Positions 1-8,040 are shown, counted from the first letter of the stretch. The stretch: 9,199 nt of DNA from Chloroflexota bacterium (GCA_016202525.1 JACQOM010000001.1:1-9199); one strand, 5' to 3'. Program-made: numbers and translations. The notes: generated by a model from the sequence alone, not told the origin.

Positions 1-1
1 A

Positions 2-1852
2 CGAAAAGGGGCACGGATAATACTGACCAACCCGGACATGCTGCACTTCGGTATCCTGCCCAATCATCATTTATGGTCGAAGTTGCTCCAAAATTTGCGG
101 TATGTGGTCATCGATGAAGCCCATATCTATCGTGGAGTTTTCGGTTCCCATGTCGCCGGCGTGCTGCGTCGTCTGCGCCGCCTGTGTTACCTGTACGGCT
201 CAAACCCGCGTTTCATCTGTTGTTCGGCGACTATCGCTAATCCTGGGGAGCATGCGGAAAAGCTGGCCGGTTTACCTTTTGCCGTGGTCGATAATGACGG
301 CTCTCCGCACGGCGGGAAGGATTTTGTCTTCTGGAATCCGCCGATTATCGACGAAGCGAAGGCTACCCGCCGTAGCGCCAATAGTGAGGCAACCATCTTG
401 TTTACCGAACTGGTGCAGCAGAGTATTCGTACTTTGACGTTTACCCGTACCCGCCGTCTGACCGAGGTGATTTATACTTATTCGCGGGACAGGTTAACTG
501 AAGTCGCCCCTGGTCTGGCTGGACGAATCAAGGCTTACCGGGCTGGTTATCTACCTCAGGAACGGCGCCAGATAGAGCAGGAGCTATTCGGTGGGCAACT
601 TCTGGGGGTGGTCGCCACGGTGGCTCTGGAGCTTGGTATCGATATCGGTGACCTGGAGGCAACGGTGCTTACCGGCTATCCGGGCAGCATTGCCAGCACC
701 TGGCAGCAGGCGGGCAGGAGCGGCCGGGGCAGCGAATGGTCGCTGAGTTTTCTTATCGGTATGGATAATCCTCTCGACCAGTATTTTATGCGTCACCCGG
801 ACTTCTTTTTCGAGAAAAACTTTGAGAATGCACTGGTTAACACGGAGAACCACTATATTTTGCGTGCCCATCTGTTGTGTGCTGTCTGGGAGTTGCCGCT
901 GACCGGTAATGACGAGAAATTCTTCGGCCCCAGGCTGACTGAGGAAAGGGCCGGGTTGGAAAATGAGGGTATGCTCCGGAAACGCCGCGGGAGGTGGTAT
1001 CTCTCTCCGTCGATTTCTTATCCGGCTCAGGCAGTCAATATCCGGGCTACCTCCGGAGAAAATTTTGTTGTTATCGATACCACTTCTAATGCTCTGCTGG
1101 AGACGGTGGAAGCCAGCGTCGCCTTTTTCCAGATTCATCCCGGGGCTATCTATCTCCATCAAGGGGAATCATATCTGGTTACTGAGCTTGACCTGGCTGC
1201 CCGTACCGCCTATGCCGAACCGACGACTGTCACCTACTACACTCAAACTAAAGAAATCGAGGACTTGCGTATTACCAAAGTAACCCTTAATAAGAGCTGC
1301 CGGGGAGTGAATGTGTATCTGGGTGAAGTGGAGGTTACCAATACCGTCGTCGGCTTTAAGAAGAAGGCACAGTTTACCGAGGAGGTTATCGGTGAGGAGG
1401 CGCTGGAACTGCCGCCGCAGCACTTTCCCACAGTGGCTCTGTGGTTCGATATGCCAGACAGAGCAGTTGCCCGGGTGAAAGAGGCTCAAAGGGACTTCCC
1501 CGGTGGCTTACATGCCGTCGAGCATGCAGGTATCGGTATACTGCCGTTATTTGCCCTGTGCGACCGTAATGACATCGGTGGCCTGTCTACTGTTCTTCAT
1601 CCTGATACCGGCCGTGCCCAGATATTTATATATGATGCCTATCCCGGCGGCATCGGCATTGCCGAGAGGGGTTTCGACCTTATAGAAGAACTGTGGCAGG
1701 CGACTCTTAAGACTATTATCGAGTGTCCTTGTGAAGAGGGCTGTCCCAGTTGTATCCAGTCGCCCAAGTGCGGCAATAACAATAAGCCTCTGGATAAAGA
1801 GGCCGCCCGTATTTTACTGGAAGGGCTGCTCTATATTTCTAGCGGAGTTTAG
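2..1852 (+). CDS. mrfA: MrfA/YprA-type DEAH-box DNA helicase, 5'-partial
   Basis: This is a superfamily 2 helicase of the group that includes Bacillus subtilis MrfA (YprA), which acts in repair of mitomycin-type DNA damage. The frame is open to the left edge: codons before the ATG at 38 read RKGARIILTNPD, a conserved stretch before motif II, so 38 is an internal Met and the Walker A half lies outside the window. Counting from that Met, I see DEAH at 26-29, SAT at 63-65, RTLTFTRT at 131-138, a motif V region at 192-203 (VATVALELGIDI) and motif VI QQAGRSGRG at 223-231. The C terminus holds a cysteine cluster (C563, C565, C569, C572, C578; pattern CPCEEGCPSC then QSPKCGN), the expected zinc-binding MZB/DUF1998 module. 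Family placement is firm. The role in mitomycin repair is inferred from the family. The partner exonuclease MrfB is not visible downstream; upstream is unseen. Confidence 0.9.
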   Translation, partial: RKGARIILTNPDMLHFGILPNHHLWSKLLQNLRYVVIDEAHIYRGVFGSHVAGVLRRLRRLCYLYGSNPRFICCSATIANPGEHAEKLAGLPFAVVDNDGSPHGGKDFVFWNPPIIDEAKATRRSANSEATILFTELVQQSIRTLTFTRTRRLTEVIYTYSRDRLTEVAPGLAGRIKAYRAGYLPQERRQIEQELFGGQLLGVVATVALELGIDIGDLEATVLTGYPGSIASTWQQAGRSGRGSEWSLSFLIGMDNPLDQYFMRHPDFFFEKNFENALVNTENHYILRAHLLCAVWELPLTGNDEKFFGPRLTEERAGLENEGMLRKRRGRWYLSPSISYPAQAVNIRATSGENFVVIDTTSNALLETVEASVAFFQIHPGAIYLHQGESYLVTELDLAARTAYAEPTTVTYYTQTKEIEDLRITKVTLNKSCRGVNVYLGEVEVTNTVVGFKKKAQFTEEVIGEEALELPPQHFPTVALWFDMPDRAVARVKEAQRDFPGGLHAVEHAGIGILPLFALCDRNDIGGLSTVLHPDTGRAQIFIYDAYPGGIGIAERGFDLIEELWQATLKTIIECPCEEGCPSCIQSPKCGNNNKPLDKEAARILLEGLLYISSGV

Positions 1853-1855
1853 CTC

Positions 1856-1862
1856 AAGGAGG
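1856..1862 (+). promoter_or_regulatory. Strong ribosome binding site of the Dabb gene
   Basis: AAGGAGG lies just after the helicase stop codon (TAG at 1850-1852) and 5 bases before the ATG at 1868. It fixes that ATG as the start of the small downstream gene and supports its being real. Confidence 0.8.
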
Positions 1863-1867
1863 AGACT

Positions 1868-2176
1868 ATGCCATCCATCAGCGGAGCCAAAATTATTCGT
1901 TGTGCCGTCTTTAGCTTTAAGCCGGAGGTGACCGAAGCCCAGAGGAAGGAATCCTTGCGGGCGGCTCAGGTCTGGACGCAGGTTCCCGGCGTGTTGGCTG
2001 TGGAGCAGGGGCCTTGCTTGGGGGAATGCCCGCCATACCAATACATGCGCCTCATTTACTATGCCGATGCGGCTGCCCGCGCCCGACTGCTGGCACATCC
2101 CATCCATGACCACTGGGCGGAGCTCACCCAGCCGCTAACTCTGAAACACATGGGTTTTGCCATAGCGGTGGAGTAG
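1868..2176 (+). CDS. Dabb-domain (stress-responsive alpha/beta barrel) family protein
   Basis: This 102-residue protein fits the Dabb fold of dimeric ferredoxin-like barrels: an opening strand (IIRCAVFSFKPEVT, residues 9-22), a helix, then VPGVLAVEQGP (39-49), a strand YMRLIYYAD (59-67), a helix ending in the family-like LLAHPIHDHW (74-83), and a final strand (GFAIAVE). Length matches the usual one-domain form of about 95-105 residues. Family members bind or act on small hydrophobic molecules or are stress induced, but many have no known reaction, and no substrate can be named here. Two cysteines (C50, C54) sit in the loop after the second strand and are not a motif I recognise. The gene lies 15 bases after the helicase stop with its own strong ribosome site, so it is probably cotranscribed with it. 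It is convergent with the ABC permease gene, 28 bases away. Confidence 0.72.
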   Translation: MPSISGAKIIRCAVFSFKPEVTEAQRKESLRAAQVWTQVPGVLAVEQGPCLGECPPYQYMRLIYYADAAARARLLAHPIHDHWAELTQPLTLKHMGFAIAVE

Positions 2177-2204
2177 TGGCCAAAACAAAACGGTGCGGCT
2201 CTGA

Positions 2205-2951
2205 CTACGCCTGAATTTTCTCAAAGAGATAGCTGCCAATGCTTAACAAAAAAATTGTAAGGGCAATGATAATGATAAAGTCAGTGGTGATTCCGAAAGT
2301 ACTCACGTTTATCAGCGCGCCCCTTAACCCATCGATACCGTATGTCAGCGGGTCTATTCTGGTAACAATCTCCATGACAGTGGGTAATCCCTGAAGCGGG
2401 AAGAGTGCCCCGGAGAGGAAAAAGATTGGCATCACCAGGAAATTCATAATCAGCTGAAATCCCTGCATATCTTCAATCCTGGAGGCGATGGCAACCCCGA
2501 GAGATGTGAAGATGACTGCGACAAGAATGGTAAATAAAGCGGCCACGGGCAACATCAAGGGGTTATGGAATCTAAAACCGATAATAAGCGCCAGAATGAA
2601 AACAACCAATCCCTGAAATACGGCTACGGTTGCTCCGCCAAGGGTCTTCCCCAGCATTAATTGCCATCTAGGAACCGGGGCGACCATCGTCTCTTTGAGA
2701 AAACCGAATTGCCTGTCCCAGATAAGGTCGATTCCAGAAAAAACAGCGGTAAATAGAACGGTCATCATAATGATGCCGGGTCCCAGAAACTGAATATAGT
2801 TTCCTTGTCCTGCCTGGCGAAAGACCTGCCCGAAACCGAACCCGAAAGCCAGCAAGAAAAGCAGGGGCTGGCCGAGTGAGCCGATAATCCGTGACCTGGC
2901 ACGGAAATATTTCTTGACCTGTCTTAACCAGAGGATATAAATTGTGCTCAT
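2205..2951 (-). CDS. ABC-2 type transporter permease (DrrB-like)
   Basis: This 248-residue membrane protein has about six hydrophobic segments (near residues 25-43, 55-75, 105-127, 133-155, 168-187 and 222-242), the size and pattern of ABC-2 export permeases. Between the second and third segments it has the conserved DRQFGFLKETMVAPVPR (79-95), close to the DrrB-type motif, and later FFLSGALFPLQGLP (177-190) and DPLTYGIDGLR (200-210), both typical of the family. It should form the membrane channel for the ATPase encoded immediately upstream. The two reading frames overlap by four bases (ATGA, 2948-2951), which suggests translational coupling and equal production. DrrAB-type pairs export drugs, lipids or polysaccharide parts; the substrate cannot be told from the sequence. 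It is the last gene of the leftward run. Confidence 0.9.
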   Translation of the reverse strand: MSTIYILWLRQVKKYFRARSRIIGSLGQPLLFLLAFGFGFGQVFRQAGQGNYIQFLGPGIIMMTVLFTAVFSGIDLIWDRQFGFLKETMVAPVPRWQLMLGKTLGGATVAVFQGLVVFILALIIGFRFHNPLMLPVAALFTILVAVIFTSLGVAIASRIEDMQGFQLIMNFLVMPIFFLSGALFPLQGLPTVMEIVTRIDPLTYGIDGLRGALINVSTFGITTDFIIIIALTIFLLSIGSYLFEKIQA

Positions 2952-3763
2952 CTATTTCTCCTCCAGAACATTCTGCCCATTGTTCTCAACTGGTCGATGG
3001 TGCCGGCGTCCTGTTCACGAATTGCGTTTCCGGTGAGCGTAATGAAGGCTTCTTCTAACGAGGTTGTCTTCGTCCGTTTGAGCAAATCATCGGCAGAGCC
3101 TGTCGCGATAATCTTGCCATGGTCGATAATGGCAATCCGCTCGGCAATTTTCTCGGCTTCGTCCATATAGTGGGTCGTGAAAAAAACTGTCATGTGTTCT
3201 TTCTGGTTGATATCTTTGATATAGTTCCAGATGTGGTTTCTGGTCTGCGGGTCCAGACCGAGGGTTGGTTCATCGAGAAAAAGTATTTGAGGATGATGCA
3301 GCAGACCCCGGGCAATCTCCAGCCTTCGCTTCATGCCTCCGGAAAAGGTTTTTACCAGGCTGTTTCTACGTTCCCAGAGCTCAACAAATTTTAGTAGTTC
3401 CTCGATACGCTTGTCCCTGATGTCCCTGGAGACTTTGTATAAGACGGCGTGGTACCGCATGTTTTCCAGAGCGGTCAGGTCATCATCCAGACTGGGGTCC
3501 TGGAAGACAATGCCAAAAGATTTTCTCACGGCATCTTTGTGTTTGGTCGGGTCATTTCCATTGACAATAATATGACCGCTGGTCGGCTGCAGCAAAGTGG
3601 TGAGCATCTTTATTGTAGTTGATTTCCCGGCGCCATTCGGGCCTAGAAAAGCAAAAATTTCACCTTTGCCTACGGTAAATGAAATGTTGTCGACCGCCGC
3701 AAAGCTATTGAATCTCTTGACTAAATCTGTGACGGTAATGATGTTGGTATTATCTGGATTCAA
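2948..3763 (-). CDS. ABC transporter ATP-binding protein (DrrA-like)
   Basis: This is the ATPase subunit that powers the downstream ABC-2 permease. Counting from the TTG at 3763 (271 residues), I see Walker A GPNGAGKST at 41-49, Q-loop VFQDPSLD at 86-93, signature FSGGMKRRLEIARG at 140-153, Walker B with catalytic Glu ILFLDEPTLGLDP at 160-172, and the H-loop TTHYMDEAE at 196-204. All catalytic elements are intact. The C-terminal tail after residue 225 (TSLEEAFITLTG) is typical of DrrA/NatA-type export ATPases. The start is unusual. The frame runs open to 3913, but the SD AGGAGG directly abuts the ATG at 3769, leaving no spacer, whereas the TTG two codons later sits at the ideal six-base distance. 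I therefore prefer TTG at 3763; an annotator might choose 3769. The open frame further upstream overlaps the MFS gene and is not family-like. Confidence 0.92.
   Translation of the reverse strand: MNPDNTNIITVTDLVKRFNSFAAVDNISFTVGKGEIFAFLGPNGAGKSTTIKMLTTLLQPTSGHIIVNGNDPTKHKDAVRKSFGIVFQDPSLDDDLTALENMRYHAVLYKVSRDIRDKRIEELLKFVELWERRNSLVKTFSGGMKRRLEIARGLLHHPQILFLDEPTLGLDPQTRNHIWNYIKDINQKEHMTVFFTTHYMDEAEKIAERIAIIDHGKIIATGSADDLLKRTKTTSLEEAFITLTGNAIREQDAGTIDQLRTMGRMFWRRNR
2958..2964 (-). promoter_or_regulatory. Ribosome binding site of the ABC permease, inside the ATPase gene
   Basis: On the minus strand GGAGGAG is followed by six bases (AAATAG) and the ATG at 2951. It lies within the last codons of the ATPase gene. 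It confirms the permease start and the ATGA overlap. Confidence 0.75.
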
Positions 3764-3769
3764 AATCAT

Positions 3770-3775
3770 CCTCCT
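3770..3775 (-). promoter_or_regulatory. Ribosome binding site that decides the ABC ATPase start
   Basis: AGGAGG on the minus strand touches the ATG at 3769 with no spacer and lies six bases (ATGATT) before the TTG at 3763. Normal spacing is about 5-9 bases, so it points to the TTG as the initiation codon. Confidence 0.6.
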
Positions 3776-3833
3776 ATCTTCTATTTTGCACCTATTCCCT
3801 CCCGTTTTCCAGATGAGGTGGGTAGTAGGTCCG

Positions 3834-5075
3834 TTAAGCATGCCCTCCGGCAGGCGTTTTGTAGCGCAGCAAAACCAGGCTGAGCGCCACCGATAAAGCA
3901 CCGAAACCGGCACAAATCAGGAAAGCAGTGGTGTAATTACCCATGACATCATAGAGTGTGCCGGCAATGATTGGCCCCAGAGCCATGCCGACATTACCGA
4001 AAGATTGCAGGCTGGCGAAAATGGTGCTCAGGTACTTAAGTCCGAACAGGTGCGTGCTTACCCCTGCCGGCAGTGTAATCACAGCGCCATAGCCGATGCC
4101 GAAAACGATGGCAAACACATACAACATCCAGATTTCTTTAGCCAATAGCAACCACAAGAAAGATAGGGCGACCAGCACCAGAGAAACTGTCAGGGTTAAT
4201 CTTATCCCTATTTTATCGGAAATAGCGCCTACGGAAAGCTTGCCGATAATACCGCTGCCAGTGAAGACGGAGATGACGGTGGCGGCTATTCCGGGGGGAA
4301 TCCCGATATCGGTGGCGTAGGGGACAATATGGGTCGTCACCACCCCCAGCCCGAACCAGAAAGAGAACAATATTAAACCGAAAAGCCAGAAACCGCTGGT
4401 CTTAGCAGCTTTTGTTAGAGGCAGACCACTGCTGCTATCCGAAGCTGGGTCCGAGTGTGTGGTAGAAGTTGCCTCCTCTCCATACGGACTTGTCCCTATT
4501 TGTTGCGGATTGTGCTTCATGAATTGTGCCAGGGGCGTAATCACTGCCAGGGACACCAGACCGAGCACCAGGTAAGACGGGCGCCAGCCGTAGGTAGTTA
4601 TCAGCCATTGCACCAGTGGCGTTATAATCACTCCACCCAGACCGAAGGCGGCTTGGATTATGCCCAGCGCCAGCACTCTCTTGCTGGTGAACCATCTCGG
4701 TATCGTGGAGTAGGTGGGAATCTGAAAACAGGAGCGGGCAATGGCTAAGAGAACGCCGTAAAAGATGTATATTTGCCAGACCTCGCCAACGCGGGACATC
4801 AAGATTAGCCCCACCCCGGCCAGAACACCATTCATTGTCGCTAGAATACGGGGGCCATATCTGTCATTCAGACTGCCGATGCCGATACCCATCAGCCCAC
4901 TTAAAACCCCGTTCAATGAGCGTGCTCCTGAGATAACGGCTCTCCCGGAATTAAACTCGGCGGCTAAAGGCTTGAGGTACACGCCGAAGGTGAATTCGAG
5001 GATGGAACTGACAAAAGCGATACCACCGGAGACAATGACGATGACCCAGCTATAATGCAGGCGTTTAAGTTTCAT
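3834..5075 (-). CDS. Major facilitator superfamily (MFS) transporter
   Basis: This 413-residue protein has the twelve-helix MFS pattern, in two halves joined by a polar linker at about 185-222 that is rich in Ser, Thr and acidic residues. The loop after the second helix carries the MFS motif A form GSLNDRYGPRIL (67-78), with the matching half-repeat GAISDKIGIRLTL at 283-295. The N terminus (HYSWVIVIVSGGIAF...FGVYLKPLAAEF) and the segment SRVGEVWQIYIFYGVLLAIA resemble the oxalate/formate antiporter and monocarboxylate branch of MFS. That suggests transport of a small organic acid or related anion, but the substrate is unproven. The gene begins 11 bases after the recJ stop. Its ribosome site is weak (GAAAG before GATATG), so translation may depend partly on ribosomes finishing recJ. 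A 70-base gap separates it from the ABC ATPase start. Confidence 0.88.
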   Translation of the reverse strand: MKLKRLHYSWVIVIVSGGIAFVSSILEFTFGVYLKPLAAEFNSGRAVISGARSLNGVLSGLMGIGIGSLNDRYGPRILATMNGVLAGVGLILMSRVGEVWQIYIFYGVLLAIARSCFQIPTYSTIPRWFTSKRVLALGIIQAAFGLGGVIITPLVQWLITTYGWRPSYLVLGLVSLAVITPLAQFMKHNPQQIGTSPYGEEATSTTHSDPASDSSSGLPLTKAAKTSGFWLFGLILFSFWFGLGVVTTHIVPYATDIGIPPGIAATVISVFTGSGIIGKLSVGAISDKIGIRLTLTVSLVLVALSFLWLLLAKEIWMLYVFAIVFGIGYGAVITLPAGVSTHLFGLKYLSTIFASLQSFGNVGMALGPIIAGTLYDVMGNYTTAFLICAGFGALSVALSLVLLRYKTPAGGHA

Positions 5076-5086
5076 ATCGAATTCTT

Positions 5087-6769
5087 TCAGGTTGCCGGCG
5101 CAAAGTCCAGGATATTGAGGCGGAGCTTTTCTGCGCCATTCCAGCGGTCTAGCTCCAGGTTGTAAACGATATCGATGGGGGAGGTTGTGTCGGTGAGGTA
5201 GTTGCCAAGTCCGAAGCCCACGCCATCCCAGACCAGATTACCCTGCTTCAGCTTCAGCCTGAGGTGTTCGCCATTGTTGCCCATGGGGCGGGTATCAGCC
5301 ACCACTATTTTACGGCTGAGGAAAGCAGGCGCCGGGTTGCCGCGGCCAAATGGCGACAGTTTTTGCATTGCCGGGAAGGTGTTGCCACCAAGCTCGGATA
5401 GCCTGACTTCGACATCGATATCCAGTGTGGGACGCAGGTCGAGCCCGTCCAGCTGGACGGTGGCTATCTGGCAGAGGGCTTCTTCCAGGCGGGGCAAGTT
5501 TCTGGTGGGCAGGCTGAAGCCAGCGGCCTGGGCATGCCCGCCGAAGTGGTAAAAGAGGTTGCCACATTGCGTCAGAGCCTGAATGATGTTAAATTCGGGG
5601 ATGCTGCGGCAACTGCCGGTGCTGATACGGTCGCCGATTTTGACGACGACGGCCGGGTGGTAGAATTCCTCGGCCAGTTTACTGGCAACCAGCCCGCAGA
5701 TGCCGGCCGGGAAATCCTCGTCGCCAGCCATCAATAGCGGTGTAATGCCTCGGGATAGTATTTGCTCTCTAGCCTCATCCAGGGCTTTGGTGGTGAGCTT
5801 TTGACGCTCGGTATTTTTCTGTTCGAGCCAGGATGCCAGTTCACGCGCTTCCTCGGGTGAATCCGTTGTCAACAGCCGGTAGCTGCCCATGGCGTGTTCC
5901 ATCCTGCCGGCGGCGTTCAAGCGCGGGGCGATGCTCCAGGAGATAGTTTCAGCGTCAAAGTTATCGGTACGAGGTCCGTGCTGGGCGGTCATCTCCCTGA
6001 TACCGAGGCGGGGAGAGGTATTAATCAGCTTCAATCCTTGCTTGACCAGATACCGGTTTTCTCCCAGCAGCGGCATCATATCGGCTACGGTGCCCAGGGC
6101 AACCAGGTCCATCAGTTGGTCGAGTTGTTCCTCTTTTCCAATACCCCGGAACAGTGCCTGGAGGAGCTTAAGGGCAACGCCGACCCCGGCTAGCTCCGTG
6201 AAAGGGTAATTCGAATCAGGCAGCTTGGGGTCGATGACAGCCACCGCCTCCGGGATTTCATCCATAGGGGTATGGTGGTCGGTGATAATAATATCGAGGC
6301 CCTTTCGCTTGGCTCGCTTGACTTCTCGCAGGGCGGTAATGCCGCAATCGACGCTGATAACCAGACTGATGCCCTGCTGGCGTAGTGCCTCTAAGGCAGG
6401 CGTCTTCAGGCCATAGCCCTCGGTCAGGCGGTGGGGGATGTAGGGGGTCGCCTTGCAGTTCAGCATGGCTAATCCCTGGACTAATAGGGCGGTAGAGGTG
6501 ATGCCATCGGTATCGAAGTCACCATATACGGCGATATTTTCTCCGGAAAGCAGCGCCCTGTAAATCCTGGCTACTGCCTGAGACATGCCCGGGAGCAGAT
6601 TAGGGTCACCGGATAGACGTGCATCGGCGGCGATGAATGATTCGAGCTGGGATGGCTGACTGAGGCCACGATTATAAAGGAGCTGAGCGATTAGCGGAGA
6701 GAAGCCGGCCGTGCGAATGGGATGTTTATCGGGAATAGGCGGCAGCAGGTTCCAGCGGCTATGGCCCAA
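5087..6769 (-). CDS. recJ: Single-stranded-DNA-specific exonuclease RecJ
   Basis: RecJ degrades single-stranded DNA 5' to 3' in recombination, mismatch and base-excision repair. This 560-residue protein is full length for a compact bacterial RecJ. The DHH phosphoesterase core shows VYGDFDTDGITST at 81-93 (metal ligands D84, D86), SVDCGI at 139-144, IITDHHTP at 161-168, AVIDPK at 177-182 and DLVALGTVADMMPL at 221-234. The DHHA1 half has AGICGLVASKLAEEF (355-369) and the hallmark FGGHAQAAGFSL (409-420). An OB-like region follows (about 446-560) with LSPFGRGNPAPAF at 471-483. All the key Asp and His residues are present. The start is the TTG at 6769, seven bases after a GAGG that lies in the last codons of fabF; only two bases separate the fabF stop from it, so coupling is likely. 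Confidence 0.95.
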   Translation of the reverse strand: MGHSRWNLLPPIPDKHPIRTAGFSPLIAQLLYNRGLSQPSQLESFIAADARLSGDPNLLPGMSQAVARIYRALLSGENIAVYGDFDTDGITSTALLVQGLAMLNCKATPYIPHRLTEGYGLKTPALEALRQQGISLVISVDCGITALREVKRAKRKGLDIIITDHHTPMDEIPEAVAVIDPKLPDSNYPFTELAGVGVALKLLQALFRGIGKEEQLDQLMDLVALGTVADMMPLLGENRYLVKQGLKLINTSPRLGIREMTAQHGPRTDNFDAETISWSIAPRLNAAGRMEHAMGSYRLLTTDSPEEARELASWLEQKNTERQKLTTKALDEAREQILSRGITPLLMAGDEDFPAGICGLVASKLAEEFYHPAVVVKIGDRISTGSCRSIPEFNIIQALTQCGNLFYHFGGHAQAAGFSLPTRNLPRLEEALCQIATVQLDGLDLRPTLDIDVEVRLSELGGNTFPAMQKLSPFGRGNPAPAFLSRKIVVADTRPMGNNGEHLRLKLKQGNLVWDGVGFGLGNYLTDTTSPIDIVYNLELDRWNGAEKLRLNILDFAPAT

Positions 6770-6771
6770 AC

Positions 6772-8028
6772 CTATGCCTCGCTGTATTTTCGCAGTATTA
6801 GAACAGAATTGTGGCCGCCAAAACCGAAAGAATTGGACAGGACGGTGGTAACATTGGCCGGGCGCGCTTTGTTGGGGACGTAGTCTAAGTCACACTCTGG
6901 AGAAGGATGGTCGAGGTTGATGGTCGGTGGAATTATGCCGTGCTGGATGACCATGGTGCAGATACCTGCTTCCAGAGCGCCGGCCGCGCCGATGAGATGC
7001 CCGGTCATCGATTTGGTGGAGCTTATCGCAACCTTGTGGGCTTGCTCGCCAAAAGCAGTTTTTATTGCCCTGGTCTCCATTTCGTCGTTGAGTGGTGTCG
7101 AAGTGCCGTGAGCGTTAATATAGTCGATATCGCTGGGGCCCAGTCCGGCTTTATTTAGCGCCAGCCGTATTGCCCTGACGGCGCCTTCTCCGTCTTCGGC
7201 CGGTTGAGTGATATGGTAGGCATCGGCACTGGCTCCGTAAGCCAGGATTTCAGCCAGGATTTTTGCCCCCCGGTTCTGAGCATGGGTGAGACTTTCCAGA
7301 ACGAGGAGACAAGAGCCTTCACCGATGACAAAGCCGTCACGTTCAGTATCGAAGGGGCGTGAAGCCCGTTGCGGGTCATCATTTCGGGTAGAGAGAGCTT
7401 TGAGAGCGTTAAAGGAGGCAATGCCTATCTGGTTAATTATTGCCTCGGCACCGCCGGTTATGGCGGCTTGCGCATCACCTCGCTTCACCAGTTCATAAGC
7501 GACTCCGATAGCATCGGAACTGCTGGAACAGGCCGATGTGGTGCAGAGGTTCAGTCCTTTCACACCCAGGGCAATAGATACCTGGGCGGCTGCCATATCA
7601 GATATCATCATCGGCACCAGGAAGGGGCTTACTTTGTTCGGGCCCCTTTCTAATAGTACCCGTGTCTGTTCAAACAGGGTAGTCAGCCCGCCTATGCCGC
7701 TGCCGACGACGATGGCAATGCTGTCCTGGTTGGTGGAATTAATCTGGAGTCCGGAGTTCTCTACCGCTTGGCGGCTGGCGGCAACGGCCAGTTGGGCAAA
7801 GCGGTCCATGCGGCGGACGTCTTTGCGGTTGATATAGCTAAGAGGGTCGAACCCCTTTACCTCGCCGGCGAACCTGGTCTCGAAGTTCTTGGCGTCGAAG
7901 AGGGTAATGTAATCGATGCCGGATTTGCCGGCAACCAGATTTTCCCAGATGGTGGGCATATTCAGCCCGAGTGGGCATAGTGCTCCTATTCCAGTTACTA
8001 CAACCCTATTATCATGATTAGTTGTCAA
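6772..8028 (-). CDS. fabF: 3-oxoacyl-[acyl-carrier-protein] synthase II (FabF)
   Basis: FabF (KAS II) elongates acyl-ACP by condensing it with malonyl-ACP in cytoplasmic type II fatty acid synthesis. From the TTG at 8028 the protein is 418 residues, close to the family's 410-415. It opens correctly with MTTNHDNRVVVTGIGALCPLG. The active-site Cys is C167 (CTTSACSSSSDAIG), with catalytic His at 307 (NAHGTSTPLND) and 344 (STKSMTGHLIGAAG, with K339), and the C-terminal gate SNSFGFGGHN at 398-407. All catalytic residues are intact. The frame stays open to a TTG at 8157, but those 43 extra codons contain the likely promoter, look unlike any FabF, and would make the protein too long. The SD CAGGAG at 8035-8040 is six bases from the 8028 TTG. 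It is the first gene of the leftward run, here without acpP or other fab genes next to it. Confidence 0.95.
   Translation of the reverse strand: MTTNHDNRVVVTGIGALCPLGLNMPTIWENLVAGKSGIDYITLFDAKNFETRFAGEVKGFDPLSYINRKDVRRMDRFAQLAVAASRQAVENSGLQINSTNQDSIAIVVGSGIGGLTTLFEQTRVLLERGPNKVSPFLVPMMISDMAAAQVSIALGVKGLNLCTTSACSSSSDAIGVAYELVKRGDAQAAITGGAEAIINQIGIASFNALKALSTRNDDPQRASRPFDTERDGFVIGEGSCLLVLESLTHAQNRGAKILAEILAYGASADAYHITQPAEDGEGAVRAIRLALNKAGLGPSDIDYINAHGTSTPLNDEMETRAIKTAFGEQAHKVAISSTKSMTGHLIGAAGALEAGICTMVIQHGIIPPTINLDHPSPECDLDYVPNKARPANVTTVLSNSFGFGGHNSVLILRKYSEA
6777..6780 (-). promoter_or_regulatory. Ribosome binding site of recJ, inside the end of fabF
   Basis: GAGG on the minus strand within the last fabF codons is seven bases from the TTG at 6769. 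It is short but correctly spaced and supports the TTG start of recJ. Confidence 0.5.
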
Positions 8029-8034
8029 AGCTAA

Positions 8035-8040
8035 CTCCTG
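8035..8040 (-). promoter_or_regulatory. Ribosome binding site that fixes the fabF TTG start
   Basis: CAGGAG on the minus strand is followed by six bases (TTAGCT) and the TTG at 8028. It is the only well-placed SD near the conserved FabF N terminus, where no ATG is in frame. Confidence 0.75.

Noticed and set aside
584..1162. 192-codon minus-strand frame inside the helicase gene
   Set aside because: It lies opposite a well-conserved helicase region with all motifs on the plus strand, and its translation looks like no protein family. It is a shadow of the real frame.
2177..2204. Possible terminator between the convergent Dabb and permease genes
   Set aside because: The 28 bases contain only a weak GCC/GGC pairing and no T-run following a stem on either strand, so no intrinsic terminator can be supported.
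3770..3833. Possible hairpin or promoter in the gap between the MFS and ABC ATPase genes
   Set aside because: ACCTA and TAGGT can pair, but the extended stem has several mismatches and no T-run, and I see no paired -35 and -10 boxes on the minus strand.
3764..3913. N-terminal extension of the ABC ATPase frame up to 3913
   Set aside because: The 50 extra codons overlap the end of the MFS gene, show no ATPase features and lack a well-spaced ribosome site. The strong SD at 3770-3775 sits at the true start.
5310..5567. Other-frame open stretches within recJ and fabF
   Set aside because: They are covered by long, motif-complete genes on the minus strand and have no recognisable domains or proper ribosome sites.
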